DNA of 64,000 nucleotides from Streptomyces hygroscopicus. GTDB taxonomy: Bacteria; Actinomycetota; Actinomycetes; Streptomycetales; Streptomycetaceae. Location: positions 62,001-126,000 of the forward strand of contig NZ_LBMW01000018.1 in the NCBI RefSeq assembly GCF_026168105.1, in the 5' to 3' direction. Shown here piece after piece: positions 49,136 through 57,996 of the stretch. Both the position numbers and the translations under genes were made by a program. Within the stretch, counting starts at the first letter, position 1, and the number at the start of each line of letters is the position of its first letter. The notes under the pieces are model-generated. The model was given only the letters and a program-made list of their open reading frames with translations. It made no database searches and was not told where the DNA came from.

Positions 49136-50680
49136 TCACTCCCCGGTCCAGGTCGTGCCGGCCGTGGGCGAGCCCGTGACGGGGTCGCGTGTGACCGGTG
49201 GCTTGCCGGTGACCGGTGCGCTGGTCGCCGGGTTGCTGGTGCGTGGATTGCTCGTGGGGGGTTTGCTCGTGGGGGGCTTGCCGGAGGCGCCTCCGGCGCT
49301 CGCCGTGGGCGGGGACGAGTGGGTCGTCGACGGAGTGGTCGAGTGACTCTCCGGCGGCGGGGTGGTCGAGTGACTCGCCGTGGGCGGGGACGAGTGGGTC
49401 GTCGACGGAGTGGTCGAGTGACTCTCCGGCGGCGGGGTGGTCGAGTGACTCGCCGGGGGTGGGGACGAATGGGTTACCGGGGGCGAGGACGTGCCGCTCG
49501 TCGGCGGCGAGGAGGAGTGCCCCGTGGCGGGCGGCGAGGAGGTCGTCCCGCTGTGTGTCGGCGTGGAGGGAGAGGTACGGCTCCCGCTGGGCGTCGTCCC
49601 GCCCGACGACGGGGGAGTGAATGTGATGCCGCCCGCTCCCGCCGTCGTCCCGGCACCGCCGCCGGTCTGCCCCGTGCCGGTACCGCTCGGTCCGCCCCCG
49701 CCCGGACGGTCGGCCCCGCCCGTCTCCACCGACAACGTCACGTACTGCCCGAACGCCAGCTCGGTACCGGGCGCCGGATCCGAGCCGGTGACCAGGGCCT
49801 CGTCGGGCGGCTCCCCCTTACCGGCGTAGGCGACCGCCAGTCCCTGCGCCGTCAGCTGCCGGCCTGCCTCGGCGAACGTCCTGCCCGTCACATCGGGCAC
49901 CTGGTGCCGCACCCGGGTGTCGAAGGGGGCGTCGTGTCCGCCGGTCGTGCCGACGGGCCGGGCGATCCCGCGGTTCGGGTCGTCGACGTCGACGAGTGCG
50001 AGCCGGGCCAGCTGCTGCGGCGCCGGCCGGACCGCCACCACGGAGGAGCGGTCGTACCCGGCCCATTTCCTGTTGCCGTCCTGGAACGTGACGGAGATCC
50101 GTGTGGTGTCGCCCCGGAAAGGAAGCAATGGATTTCCGCACGAGCACTTCACGGTGGGCTGCCCCTGCGCGTCCACCAATACTGCGATTCCTGCTTCGAG
50201 CAGGGAGTCGAATGGGGTGGCCCGGCCCTTCTTGTAGTCGTGGTTCTGAACGAGGGTGTCGTGGCGCAGTCGCACGGGTGTGAGCCGGTCGAGATAGTCC
50301 GGAATCTCCGCCTGGGAAATGCCGAGGACCTGTGCCCAGACCTTCGCCTTCTGATCGTTGCGCGGGTCGGTGAGGAATTCCTTCAGCCGCCTGACGTCAC
50401 AGATCGTCGGCTTCCGCGAACCGCCGTAGAGCCCGGGGGTGTTGCCCGCCTGCAGGCCACCGGGTGCCTGCCGCACCCGGATCGCGGCGTCCTGGCCCAG
50501 TCCGCTGCGCTCGTCGAAGAAGGGGGCCAGTGACCGAACTCCGGCGGCCACGGCCTTCACTGCGAACAAATGTGCGTCTCCGCTGCATCCGCTCAGGAGC
50601 AGCGTCCCGGCCAGGAGTAATCCGATCCTCCGGATTGTCGACTTCCGGGTCTTTTGCAGGAATCCGCGCAGTGTCATCAC
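49136..50680 (-). CDS. PASTA-domain lipoprotein with Ser/Thr/Pro-rich repeat tail
   Basis: A 514-residue exported lipoprotein: basic start, hydrophobic core and lipobox LLSGC with Cys32. Residues ~35-255 form a DUF6777-like domain (PFFDERSGLGQDAAIRV, CDVRRLKEFLTDPRNDQKAKVWAQVLG). One PASTA domain spans ~258-320 (VPDVTGRTFAEAGRQL, DPAPGTELAFGQYVTLSV). The tail (~320-514) is Pro/Ser/Thr/Gly-rich, with two exact 25-residue repeats from a 75-bp DNA duplication. First gene of a lipoprotein-kinase-small protein operon; the kinase starts 4 nt after its stop. Confidence 0.85.
   Translation of the reverse strand: MMTLRGFLQKTRKSTIRRIGLLLAGTLLLSGCSGDAHLFAVKAVAAGVRSLAPFFDERSGLGQDAAIRVRQAPGGLQAGNTPGLYGGSRKPTICDVRRLKEFLTDPRNDQKAKVWAQVLGISQAEIPDYLDRLTPVRLRHDTLVQNHDYKKGRATPFDSLLEAGIAVLVDAQGQPTVKCSCGNPLLPFRGDTTRISVTFQDGNRKWAGYDRSSVVAVRPAPQQLARLALVDVDDPNRGIARPVGTTGGHDAPFDTRVRHQVPDVTGRTFAEAGRQLTAQGLAVAYAGKGEPPDEALVTGSDPAPGTELAFGQYVTLSVETGGADRPGGGGPSGTGTGQTGGGAGTTAGAGGITFTPPSSGGTTPSGSRTSPSTPTHSGTTSSPPATGHSSSPPTSGTSSPPVTHSSPPPASHSTTPPPESHSTTPSTTHSSPPTASHSTTPPPESHSTTPSTTHSSPPTASAGGASGKPPTSKPPTSNPRTSNPATSAPVTGKPPVTRDPVTGSPTAGTTWTGE
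49299..49448. repeat. Two identical 75-bp tandem repeats (plus partial third)
   Basis: Units at 49299-49373 and 49374-49448 are identical base for base; a third diverged unit begins at 49449. The period is 25 codons, so the lipoprotein frame is kept. Exact identity points to a recent duplication. Confidence 0.9.
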
Positions 50681-50804
50681 CGCTCCCCCCAGCGGTCCCC
50701 CTTCGTCCTGCCGGGCAGAGGCAGGACGTCACGCACCAGGTTACCGAACGCGGAAGCAATTCAGGCGGTCTGAAATGAAAGGGAATTCAGCGGTGTGGCA
50801 GAAC

Positions 50805-51755
50805 TCAGCGGCTGCGTGCGTTGAGTGAGGCCAGATAGGCGTTGTATGCCTCGAGTTCCTTGTCGCCGTCGCGGTCCGCGGCCCGGTCCTTGCGCTTGGC
50901 CTGCCGCTGCTCGGACCCGTACCACTGGAACAGCAGCGCCAGGAGCACCAGCACGGACGGGACCTCGCTGAACGCCCAGGCGATGCCGCCCGCCGAGGTC
51001 TGGTCCGAGAGGGCGTCGATGCCGAGCGAGGCGGGCGGGTGGCGGTAGGTGTCGATCATCGGTGTGGAGGCCATCATCAGCGCGATGCCGAAGAACGCGT
51101 GGAACGGCATGCCCGCGAACAGTTCGAGCATCCGGATCAGATGGCCGGGGCGGTGCGGGCCCGGGTCGACACCCATGATCGGCCAGAAGAACACCAGGCC
51201 GACGGCGAGGAAGTGCACCATCATCGTGATGTGCCCGGCCTTGGACTGCATCAGGAAGTCGAAGAGGGGGCTGAAGTACAGCCCGTACAGGCTCGCGATG
51301 AACAGCGGGATCGTGAACGCGGGGTGGGTGACGATCCGCATGTAGCGGCTGTGCAGCAGCATCAGCAGCAGTTCGCGCGGCCCCTTGCGGCCGCGGCCCG
51401 CGGGCGGCAGCGCGCGCAGCGCCAGGGTGATCGGCGCGCCGAGCAGGATCAGGATCGGCGAGAGCATGCTGATCACCATGTGCTGCACCATGTGCACGCT
51501 GAACATGACCATGCCGTAGTCGTTCAGCTTGGTGCACATGACCAGCATCACGGTCAGGACGCCGGCCACGTACGCCACGATCCGGCCGACCGGCCACTTG
51601 TCGCCGCGTCGCATGAGCCGGACCACGCCCCATCCGTAGAGCGCGAGTCCGGCGAGGCAGGCGACGAGGAAGAACGGGTCGGCGGACCATTCGAGCCCCC
51701 GCCCCAAGGTGAACGGCGGAAGCTCCATGATCATGCCGTGCCCGCTGTGATCCAT
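50805..51755 (-). CDS. CtaG-like cytochrome c oxidase assembly protein
   Basis: A 316-residue membrane protein of the CtaG_CoxG (caa3 assembly) family, with about 7-8 helices (FFLVACLAGLALYGWGVV, VAYVAGVLTVMLVMCT, FTIPLFIASLYGLYF, ...). His-rich loops VHMVQHMVISML and GHITMMVHFLAVG could bind copper. It supports heme-copper oxidase assembly. ATG 51755. A C-terminal charged tail follows the last helix. Confidence 0.88.
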   Translation of the reverse strand: MDHSGHGMIMELPPFTLGRGLEWSADPFFLVACLAGLALYGWGVVRLMRRGDKWPVGRIVAYVAGVLTVMLVMCTKLNDYGMVMFSVHMVQHMVISMLSPILILLGAPITLALRALPPAGRGRKGPRELLLMLLHSRYMRIVTHPAFTIPLFIASLYGLYFSPLFDFLMQSKAGHITMMVHFLAVGLVFFWPIMGVDPGPHRPGHLIRMLELFAGMPFHAFFGIALMMASTPMIDTYRHPPASLGIDALSDQTSAGGIAWAFSEVPSVLVLLALLFQWYGSEQRQAKRKDRAADRDGDKELEAYNAYLASLNARSR

Positions 51756-51826
51756 CCGCCGGCTCCTGTTTCGTGGGGGTTGTGCGCTGTCTGTCCACAG
51801 CTGTCTGTCCGCACCCCAGAGTAGAA

Positions 51827-51858
51827 CCGCCCCCGGCCGCGACTACGACCGGGGGCGG
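51827..51858. terminator. Terminator hairpin between pfkA and the CtaG-like gene
   Basis: CCGCCCCCGG (51827-51836), 12-nt loop, CCGGGGGCGG (51849-51858): perfect 10-bp stem, 32 nt after the pfkA stop (minus strand). Confidence 0.75.
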
Positions 51859-51889
51859 ACACTTCGGCTCCCTGCGAATCAGTCCCGCC

Positions 51890-52915
51890 CTACAGGACGC
51901 ACTCCGCCTCGGCGTACCGCTCCTGGGGCACCGTCTTCAGCTTCTCCACCGCCTCCGCCAGCGACACCATCACGATGTCGGTGCCGCGCAGCGCGGTCAT
52001 CCGGCCGAACTCCCCGCGGTGCACGGCCTCCACCGCGTGCCAGCCGAAGCGGGTGGCGAGCACACGGTCGTACGCCGTCGGCGTGCCGCCGCGCTGGACG
52101 TGCCCGAGGATCACCGGACGGGCTTCCTTGCCGAGGCGCTGCTCCAGCTCCAGGGAGAGCTGACGGGCGATGCCCGCGAAGCGCTCATGGCCGTAGACGT
52201 CCTTGCCGCCCTCGTCGAAGTCCATGGAGCCCGGCTTCGGCTTGGCGCCCTCGGCGGCGACGACGATCGCGAACCGCTTGCCGGCGTCGAACCGCTCGCC
52301 CACCCGGGCGGTCAACTCCTCGATGTCGAAGGGCCGTTCGGGCACGACGATCGCGTGGGCGCCGGCGGCCATACCGGAGTGCAGTGCGATCCAGCCAGTG
52401 TGGCGGCCCATGACCTCCACGATCAGCACGCGCTGGTGGGACTCGGCGGTCGTCTTCAGCCGGTCCAGCGCCTCGGTGGCCACTCCCACGGCCGTGTCGA
52501 AGCCGAAGGTGACGTCCGTGACAGCGATGTCGTTGTCGATGGTCTTGGGTACGCCGACGATCGGCAGACCGTTGTCGGACAGCAGCCGCGCCGCCTTGAG
52601 CGTGCCCTCGCCGCCGATCGGGATGATCGCGTCGAGTCCCAGTTCCTCGACATGGCCCCTGGCCCGCTCCACGCCGTCCCGCAGATGCTCAGGACGGACC
52701 CGGGAGGAGCCGAGGATGGTGCCGCCGCGAGCCAGGATGCCGCTCACCGCGTCGAGGTCGAGCTTGAGGTAGTCGCACTCCAGAAGCCCTTTCCAGCCGT
52801 CCCGGAAGCCGATGACCTCGTCGCCGTGGTCGACGACGGCGCGGTGCACGACGGACCGGATGACGGCGTTCAGGCCGGGGCAGTCGCCGCCGGACGTGAG
52901 GACACCAATGCGCAT
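51890..52915 (-). CDS. pfkA: ATP-dependent 6-phosphofructokinase
   Basis: A 341-residue PFK, fructose-6-phosphate to fructose-1,6-bisphosphate. TSGGDCPGLNAVIR (ATP binding), IGGEGTLKAA, PKTIDNDI (catalytic TIDND) and MGRHTGWIA are present. Gly at the position equal to E. coli 104 indicates ATP use, while Lys in PKTIDND equals the residue of PPi-type enzymes; this G/K mix is typical of actinobacterial PFKs. ATG 52915. Monocistronic with a downstream terminator. Confidence 0.95.
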   Translation of the reverse strand: MRIGVLTSGGDCPGLNAVIRSVVHRAVVDHGDEVIGFRDGWKGLLECDYLKLDLDAVSGILARGGTILGSSRVRPEHLRDGVERARGHVEELGLDAIIPIGGEGTLKAARLLSDNGLPIVGVPKTIDNDIAVTDVTFGFDTAVGVATEALDRLKTTAESHQRVLIVEVMGRHTGWIALHSGMAAGAHAIVVPERPFDIEELTARVGERFDAGKRFAIVVAAEGAKPKPGSMDFDEGGKDVYGHERFAGIARQLSLELEQRLGKEARPVILGHVQRGGTPTAYDRVLATRFGWHAVEAVHRGEFGRMTALRGTDIVMVSLAEAVEKLKTVPQERYAEAECVL

Positions 52916-53150
52916 AGCCCGAAATACCTTCTCAACGTGGGCCGGGTCCGGACCACGCTGTCCGGCTCGATCCCCGCCACCCTACCGGCGACAGGGGGCG
53001 GGGCAGCACCGTGCGTCCGACTGCTGGACGCGGCCGCTCACCTGTGCGGACGGGGCGTCAGACGGGCCGGCTGCGTCCGGCGTGCGATCAGGTGTACCGG
53101 CCGTCGGACGCGCTCCGCGGAACCGTTTCGCGACCGCCCCCGAAGGAGCC

Positions 53151-53879
53151 CTACGCGGGCTGCTGGGCCGCCGCGATTCGCTCGTTGCGCAACGCCTCGT
53201 ACCAGCGGTCGTCGAGCGGCGGGAGCGCGTTCACATCGAGCGCCAGCTTCAGCAGCAGATCGGCGATCAGCGGGTTGCGTGCGAGGACGGGACCGTGCAT
53301 GTACGTACCGAAGACCGTCCCGTTGTATGCGCCCTCCGTGCCGTCGCCCGTGCCGTTGCCCTTGCCGAGCCGCACCTGCGCGAAGGGGCGGGCGGTCGGG
53401 CCGAGGTGGGTGACGCCCTGGTGGTTCTCGAAGCCGGTGAGCTGGGGCAGGCCCAGGCGCGGGTCGATGTCCGCGAGGACGTCGCCGACGCACCGCTCGG
53501 CCTCGCCGCGCACCGAGACCACGTCGAGCAGGCCGAGGCCCGGCTCGCGCTGCCCGAGGTCGTTGATGAACTCGTGGCCCAGGATCTGGTAGCCCGCACA
53601 GACCGAGAAGACGATCGCGCCGTTCTCCACGGCCCGGTACAGACCTCCGTCACGGCGCAGCCGCTCGGCGGCGAGTCGCTGCGGACGGTCCTCGCCGCCG
53701 CCGATCAGATAGATGTCGCCGGAGGTCGGGATCGGCTGGTCGCTGCGCACGTCGAGACGGGCGACGTCGAGGCCGCGCTGGCGGGCCCGGCGCTCCACGA
53801 CGAGCGCGTTGCCCTGGTCGCCGTAGGTGCTCAGCAGGTCCGGGTAGATCCACACCAGACGCAGGCTGTTGTCAGTCAT
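53151..53879 (-). CDS. gatD: lipid II isoglutaminyl synthase glutamine amidotransferase subunit
   Basis: A 242-residue class I glutaminase that supplies ammonia to MurT for amidation of D-Glu in lipid II. The nucleophile Cys is in FSVCAGYQILG, GENxD-like GGGEDRPQ block, and His in FGTYMHGPVLARNP. It starts 19 nt after murT. The pair is essential for normal peptidoglycan in Gram-positives with amidated stems. Confidence 0.93.
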   Translation of the reverse strand: MTDNSLRLVWIYPDLLSTYGDQGNALVVERRARQRGLDVARLDVRSDQPIPTSGDIYLIGGGEDRPQRLAAERLRRDGGLYRAVENGAIVFSVCAGYQILGHEFINDLGQREPGLGLLDVVSVRGEAERCVGDVLADIDPRLGLPQLTGFENHQGVTHLGPTARPFAQVRLGKGNGTGDGTEGAYNGTVFGTYMHGPVLARNPLIADLLLKLALDVNALPPLDDRWYEALRNERIAAAQQPA

Positions 53880-53898
53880 CGATGATCGTCCTTCGTGG

Positions 53899-55137
53899 TC
53901 AGTTGCCGACGCGGCGGCGCAGGTCCTGGAACGCGGTGTAGTTCGCGATGACCTCGATGCGGCCCGGCGGCGCCAGCGATGCGGCCTGGTCGAGGTCCTC
54001 GCAGACCTGGAAGGACTGGTTCGCGACCTCCAGGCGCACGGCGAGGTCCAGCTTGCGGTCGCCGATGACGAAGAGCGGGTGGCCGGTCAGCCGCGTGTAG
54101 TCGACGTCCCACAGCCAGGAGGTGTCGGTGCCGTCCGCGCCGCGAGCGTTCACCGAAAGGATCACCGGGGTCGGCGGCGGGTCGATCAGCGAGAACGTCT
54201 CCAGCCAGCCCGCCGGGTTCTTCGCCAGCAGCAGACGCAGGTCGCGGCCCTGGAACTGGACGACGTCATAGCGGCCGGCGACCGCCTGCACCTGGTACAT
54301 GCGCTCCAGGGCGACCTGCGGGGGCACTCCGAAGACGGCGGCGACGGCGGCCGAGGAGGTGGCGTTCGCCTTGTTGGCACGGCCCGGCAGCTGAAGGTGG
54401 ATCGGCCAGGCGGAGCCGTGCGGGTCGAGGACGTGATCGCCGGAGAGCGCCCAGCTCGGGGTCGGCCGGCGGAAGCCGCACTCGCCGCAGTACCAGTCGT
54501 CGCCGGGGCGCTGCATCACACCGCCGCAGGACGGGCAGGACCAGGCGTCGTCCTTCCACATCTGGCCTGCCGCGACCCAGATCACGTTGGGCGAGGAGGA
54601 GGCGGCCCACACGACCAGCGGGTCGTCGCAGTTGGCGACGATGACGGCCTTCGAACCCGACAGTCCCTCGCGCCAGTTCTCGGCGAGCATACGGGTCTCG
54701 GCGGCCCGGTCGAGCTGGTCGCGGGAGAGGTTGAGCAGTGCGATGCACTTCGGGCCGGTGTCCCGGGCGACCCCCGCGAGGTACTTCTCGTCGACCTCGA
54801 TGACACCGAACCTGGCGTCCGAGCCGCCGGCCAGCGCGGAGGTGATGCCGGCGGGCATGTTGGCGCCGAGCGCGTTGGAGACGACCGGGCCCGCGGCGCG
54901 CAGCGCCTCGGCGACCAGCCGGGTGGTCGTGGTCTTGCCGTTGGTCGCCGAGACCAGGACGACGTCCAGGTGCTGGGCGAGCCGGCCGAGAAGGTCGGGG
55001 TCGAGCCTGAGCGCGACGCGGCCGCCGATCACCGAACCGCTTCCGCGTCCGGCGGCCCGCGAAGCCGCAGCGACCGCCTTGCCCGCGGTCACGGCCAGCT
55101 TGGCCCGCGGCGTCAGCGGGTCCGAGTTGCCTGTCAT
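53899..55137 (-). CDS. murT: lipid II isoglutaminyl synthase Mur-ligase subunit
   Basis: A 412-residue Mur ligase-like protein. The P-loop ATNGKTTTTRLV (about residues 64-75) binds ATP, and a zinc ribbon (CPSCGG ... YCGECGF, ~215-240) and C-terminal DUF1727 domain identify MurT rather than a UDP-MurNAc ligase. It activates the D-Glu carboxylate and, with GatD, forms D-isoglutamine. First gene of murT-gatD. Confidence 0.94.
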   Translation of the reverse strand: MTGNSDPLTPRAKLAVTAGKAVAAASRAAGRGSGSVIGGRVALRLDPDLLGRLAQHLDVVLVSATNGKTTTTRLVAEALRAAGPVVSNALGANMPAGITSALAGGSDARFGVIEVDEKYLAGVARDTGPKCIALLNLSRDQLDRAAETRMLAENWREGLSGSKAVIVANCDDPLVVWAASSSPNVIWVAAGQMWKDDAWSCPSCGGVMQRPGDDWYCGECGFRRPTPSWALSGDHVLDPHGSAWPIHLQLPGRANKANATSSAAVAAVFGVPPQVALERMYQVQAVAGRYDVVQFQGRDLRLLLAKNPAGWLETFSLIDPPPTPVILSVNARGADGTDTSWLWDVDYTRLTGHPLFVIGDRKLDLAVRLEVANQSFQVCEDLDQAASLAPPGRIEVIANYTAFQDLRRRVGN

Positions 55138-55279
55138 CAGTTCTCGATCCTCCTTGCGTACGGCGCCGCGCCCTGTCCCGGCAACGTGCGGACCTCAGCC
55201 TATCGAGATCCCTTCATGCGCCCGAATCGCGGCACCACCCCGGAGCCCGTGCGGCCTTGAGGACCGTACCCTTGCCGCC

Positions 55280-55819
55280 ATGCGACACGGCTCCATCCCG
55301 GGCGCCCGAGGGCGTGTCCGGCCCATCACCCTGCTCGGTGACCGCGTGCTGCGCACCCCGTGCGCCGAGGTCACCGACTTCGGTCCCGAACTGGCCCGGC
55401 TCGTCGAGGACATGTTCGCCACGATGTACGCCGCGCAGGGCGTGGGGCTGGCCGCGAACCAGATCGGACAGCCGCTGCGGGTGTTCGTGTACGACTGCCC
55501 GGACGACGACGAGGTGCGCCACCTGGGACATGTGGTGAACCCTCGGCTCGTGGAGGCCGACGGGGTGGTGCTCCGCGGACCGGAGGGGTGTCTGTCGCTC
55601 CCGGGCCTCGAAGCGGGCACGGAGCGGTACGACCACGCCGTCGTCGAGGGCTTCACGGCGGACGGCGAGCCGGTCACGGTGCACGGCACCGGGTGGTTCG
55701 CCCGGTGCCTGCAGCACGAGTGCGACCACCTGGACGGGCGCCTGTACGTGGACCGGCTCAGCGGCCGGCGGCACCGCCGGGTGATGCGACAGGCCTCCAG
55801 GGCGTCCTGGAGCCGATAG
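55280..55819 (+). CDS. def: peptide deformylase
   Basis: A 179-residue deformylase, removing the formyl group from nascent proteins. Motifs GVGLAANQIG, GPEGCLSLPG (metal Cys) and QHECDHLDG (metal His pair) are all intact. No ribosome binding site precedes ATG 55280; TACCCT (55266-55271) lies 8 nt before it, so the mRNA may be leaderless. One of several def paralogues usual in the genus. Confidence 0.94.
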   Translation: MRHGSIPGARGRVRPITLLGDRVLRTPCAEVTDFGPELARLVEDMFATMYAAQGVGLAANQIGQPLRVFVYDCPDDDEVRHLGHVVNPRLVEADGVVLRGPEGCLSLPGLEAGTERYDHAVVEGFTADGEPVTVHGTGWFARCLQHECDHLDGRLYVDRLSGRRHRRVMRQASRASWSR

Positions 55820-55913
55820 GCGTCTTGAGCCGGTCGCGGTTGGTCGGTGCCCGGTCGCGCGCACACGGCGGAGGCGCTCCGTGCCATCACCCCGCGCACC
55901 CGAAAGGGGCGCC

Positions 55914-56558
55914 TCAGAACCCGGGACCTCCCATGCGGTCCCCCGCCGCAGCCAGCCGGCCCCACAGAAGATCCGCCAGGCTCCTCACCAACTCCGCCCG
56001 CGAGCAGGGCCGTTCGCCCAGCCACCAGTCACCCGCGGCGTGCATCATGCCGACGATGCCGTGGCCCCACACCCGGGCCAGCTCGTGGGTGCCCGGTCCG
56101 AGGTCCAGCCGCTCCTCGATGACCTGGGCCAACTCCTCGCCCATCCGGCGCAGCAGCGGAATTGAGTGCCGCCCGGTGTCGAAGCCCTGATCGTTCTGGG
56201 TGCCGCCCTCCGCCGGATGCATCAGGAAGCGGTACACCTGCGGTCGTGCCTCGATCGCCGCCAGGTAGGTGTCCAGCGTGGACTCCACCCGCTCCCGCCG
56301 GTCGGCCGGGGCGTCCAGCGCCGCCCGCAGCGAGTCGAGGAGCGCGTCCGTGTGCCGCTTGGCGAGTGCGGCGTACAGCCCGCCCTTGTCGCCGAAGTGG
56401 CGGTAGAGGATCGGCTTGGTGATGCCGGCTTCGGCGGCGATGGCATTCATCGAGGCTCCGGGGCCGTCGCGCAGCACCACCCTGTCGGCGGCCTCCAGCA
56501 GCTCTCGCCGTCGGCGGTCGGCGGACCGCTGCTGATCGGTCCGCTGCGTGGTGTCCAT
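55914..56558 (-). CDS. TetR-family transcriptional regulator
   Basis: A 214-residue TetR repressor: helix-turn-helix ~15-60 (ELLEAADRVVLRDGPGASMNAIAAEAGITKPILYRHFGDK) and a C-terminal ligand domain. ATG 56558. It is divergent from the acyl-CoA dehydrogenase, and two palindromes lie before that gene, so it is probably a fatty-acid-type repressor of the dehydrogenase. The ligand could be an acyl-CoA. Confidence 0.9.
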   Translation of the reverse strand: MDTTQRTDQQRSADRRRRELLEAADRVVLRDGPGASMNAIAAEAGITKPILYRHFGDKGGLYAALAKRHTDALLDSLRAALDAPADRRERVESTLDTYLAAIEARPQVYRFLMHPAEGGTQNDQGFDTGRHSIPLLRRMGEELAQVIEERLDLGPGTHELARVWGHGIVGMMHAAGDWWLGERPCSRAELVRSLADLLWGRLAAAGDRMGGPGF

Positions 56559-56674
56559 GATCTCTCCCCACCCGTGCTCTATCGGTGACGCCTGCGCAAA
56601 CTAACACTCAAAGGCGGGTCGGTATCGAACGAGCTGCCGACTCGCCTTGTAGGGGGCTCGTCGTGACCCGGGAG

Positions 56675-56722
56675 TTGACTTTCCCTACTGGTGAGTAACA
56701 GACTTCGGTTACCGCAAGTAAC
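56675..56722 (+). promoter_or_regulatory. Operator palindromes and -35 box upstream of acyl-CoA dehydrogenase
   Basis: TTGACT (56675-56680) can be a -35 box. TACT-GGTG-AGTA (56686-56697) and GTTAC-CGCAA-GTAAC (56708-56722) are two perfect inverted repeats inside and after the presumed core promoter. They fit a TetR-type repressor; the divergent tetR gene is the obvious candidate. Confidence 0.55.
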
Positions 56723-56747
56723 AAGTTAGCGCAGTGCTGGAGGGGAC

Positions 56748-57974
56748 ATGGCCGAGTTCACCATGGAGCTCAACGACGAACAGAAGGAGGTCCGGGACTG
56801 GCTGCACGGCTTCGCCGCCGACGTGATCCGCCCCGCGGCCGCCGAATGGGACGAGCGTGAGGAGACTCCCTGGCCGGTCATCCAGGAGGCCGCGAAGGTC
56901 GGCATCTACTCCCTCGACTTCTACGCCCAGCAGCACTTCGACCCCACCGGCCTCGGCATCCCCACGGCGGTGGAGGAGCTGTTCTGGGGGGACGCGGGCA
57001 TCGCGCTGTCGATCGTCGGCACCGGCCTTGCCGCCGTGGGCGTCCTGGCCAACGGTACCGAGGAACAGATCGGCACCTGGATACCCCAGATGTACGGCGA
57101 CACCAACGACGTCAAGGTGGCCGCCTTCTGCTCCTCCGAGCCCGACGCCGGCTCCGACGTCTCCGCCATGCGGACGCGTGCCGTCTACGACGAGGCCAAG
57201 GACGAGTGGGTGATCAACGGCACCAAGACCTGGGCGACCAACGGCGGCATCGCCAACGTCCACGTCGTGGTCGCCGTCGTGGACCCCGAGCTCGGCTCCA
57301 AGGGCCACGCGTCCTTCATCGTCCCCCCGAACACGCCGGGCCTGTCCCAGGGGCAGAAGTTCAAGAAGCACGGCATCCGCGCCTCGCACACCGCCGAGGT
57401 GATCCTCGACAACGTCCGCGTCCCCGGCTCCTGCCTGCTCGGGGGCAAGGAGAAGCTGGACGAGCGGCTGGCCCGCGCCCACGAGAAGGCGAAGGCGGGC
57501 GGCGAGCGCGTGAAGAACGCGGCCATGGCCACCTTCGAGGCGTCCCGTCCGGCCGTGGGCGCGATGGCCGTGGGTACGGCCCGGGCCGCGTACGAGGTGG
57601 CGCTGGACTACGCGAAGACACGTGAACAGTTCGGACGGCCGATCATCGACAACCAGGGGGTCGCCTTCCAGCTCGCGGACATGCGGACGCAGATCGACGC
57701 GGCGCGGCTGCTGGTGTGGCGGGCCTCGTGGATGGCGGTCAACGGCAAGCCGTTCACGGCGGCGGAGGGCTCCATGTCGAAGCTGTTCGCGAGCGAGACC
57801 GCGAAGAAGGTGACCGCTCAGGCGATCCAGATCCTCGGTGGAAACGGATACACCCGGGAGTACCCGGTCGAGCGTATGCACCGGGACGCCGCCATCTACA
57901 CGATCTTCGAAGGAACGAGCGAGATCCAGCGGCTGGTGATCGCACGTACGCTGGCGGGCGTGCCGATCCGCTAG
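56748..57974 (+). CDS. acyl-CoA dehydrogenase
   Basis: A 408-residue FAD enzyme of fatty-acid or branched acyl-CoA beta-oxidation. [32 protein letters not shown], the substrate/FAD block [21 protein letters not shown] and [21 protein letters not shown] are the family hallmarks; the catalytic Glu lies in [15 protein letters not shown] 56748 with GGAGGGGAC upstream. Control by the divergent TetR protein is likely. The chain-length preference is unknown. Confidence 0.94.
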   Translation: MAEFTMELNDEQKEVRDWLHGFAADVIRPAAAEWDEREETPWPVIQEAAKVGIYSLDFYAQQHFDPTGLGIPTAVEELFWGDAGIALSIVGTGLAAVGVLANGTEEQIGTWIPQMYGDTNDVKVAAFCSSEPDAGSDVSAMRTRAVYDEAKDEWVINGTKTWATNGGIANVHVVVAVVDPELGSKGHASFIVPPNTPGLSQGQKFKKHGIRASHTAEVILDNVRVPGSCLLGGKEKLDERLARAHEKAKAGGERVKNAAMATFEASRPAVGAMAVGTARAAYEVALDYAKTREQFGRPIIDNQGVAFQLADMRTQIDAARLLVWRASWMAVNGKPFTAAEGSMSKLFASETAKKVTAQAIQILGGNGYTREYPVERMHRDAAIYTIFEGTSEIQRLVIARTLAGVPIR

Positions 57975-57996
57975 GTGGGCGGACGACGCCTGGCGC

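Noticed and set aside
49299-49480. Tandem repeats considered as CRISPR
   Set aside because: Units are 75 bp, contiguous without spacers, and in frame with the lipoprotein.
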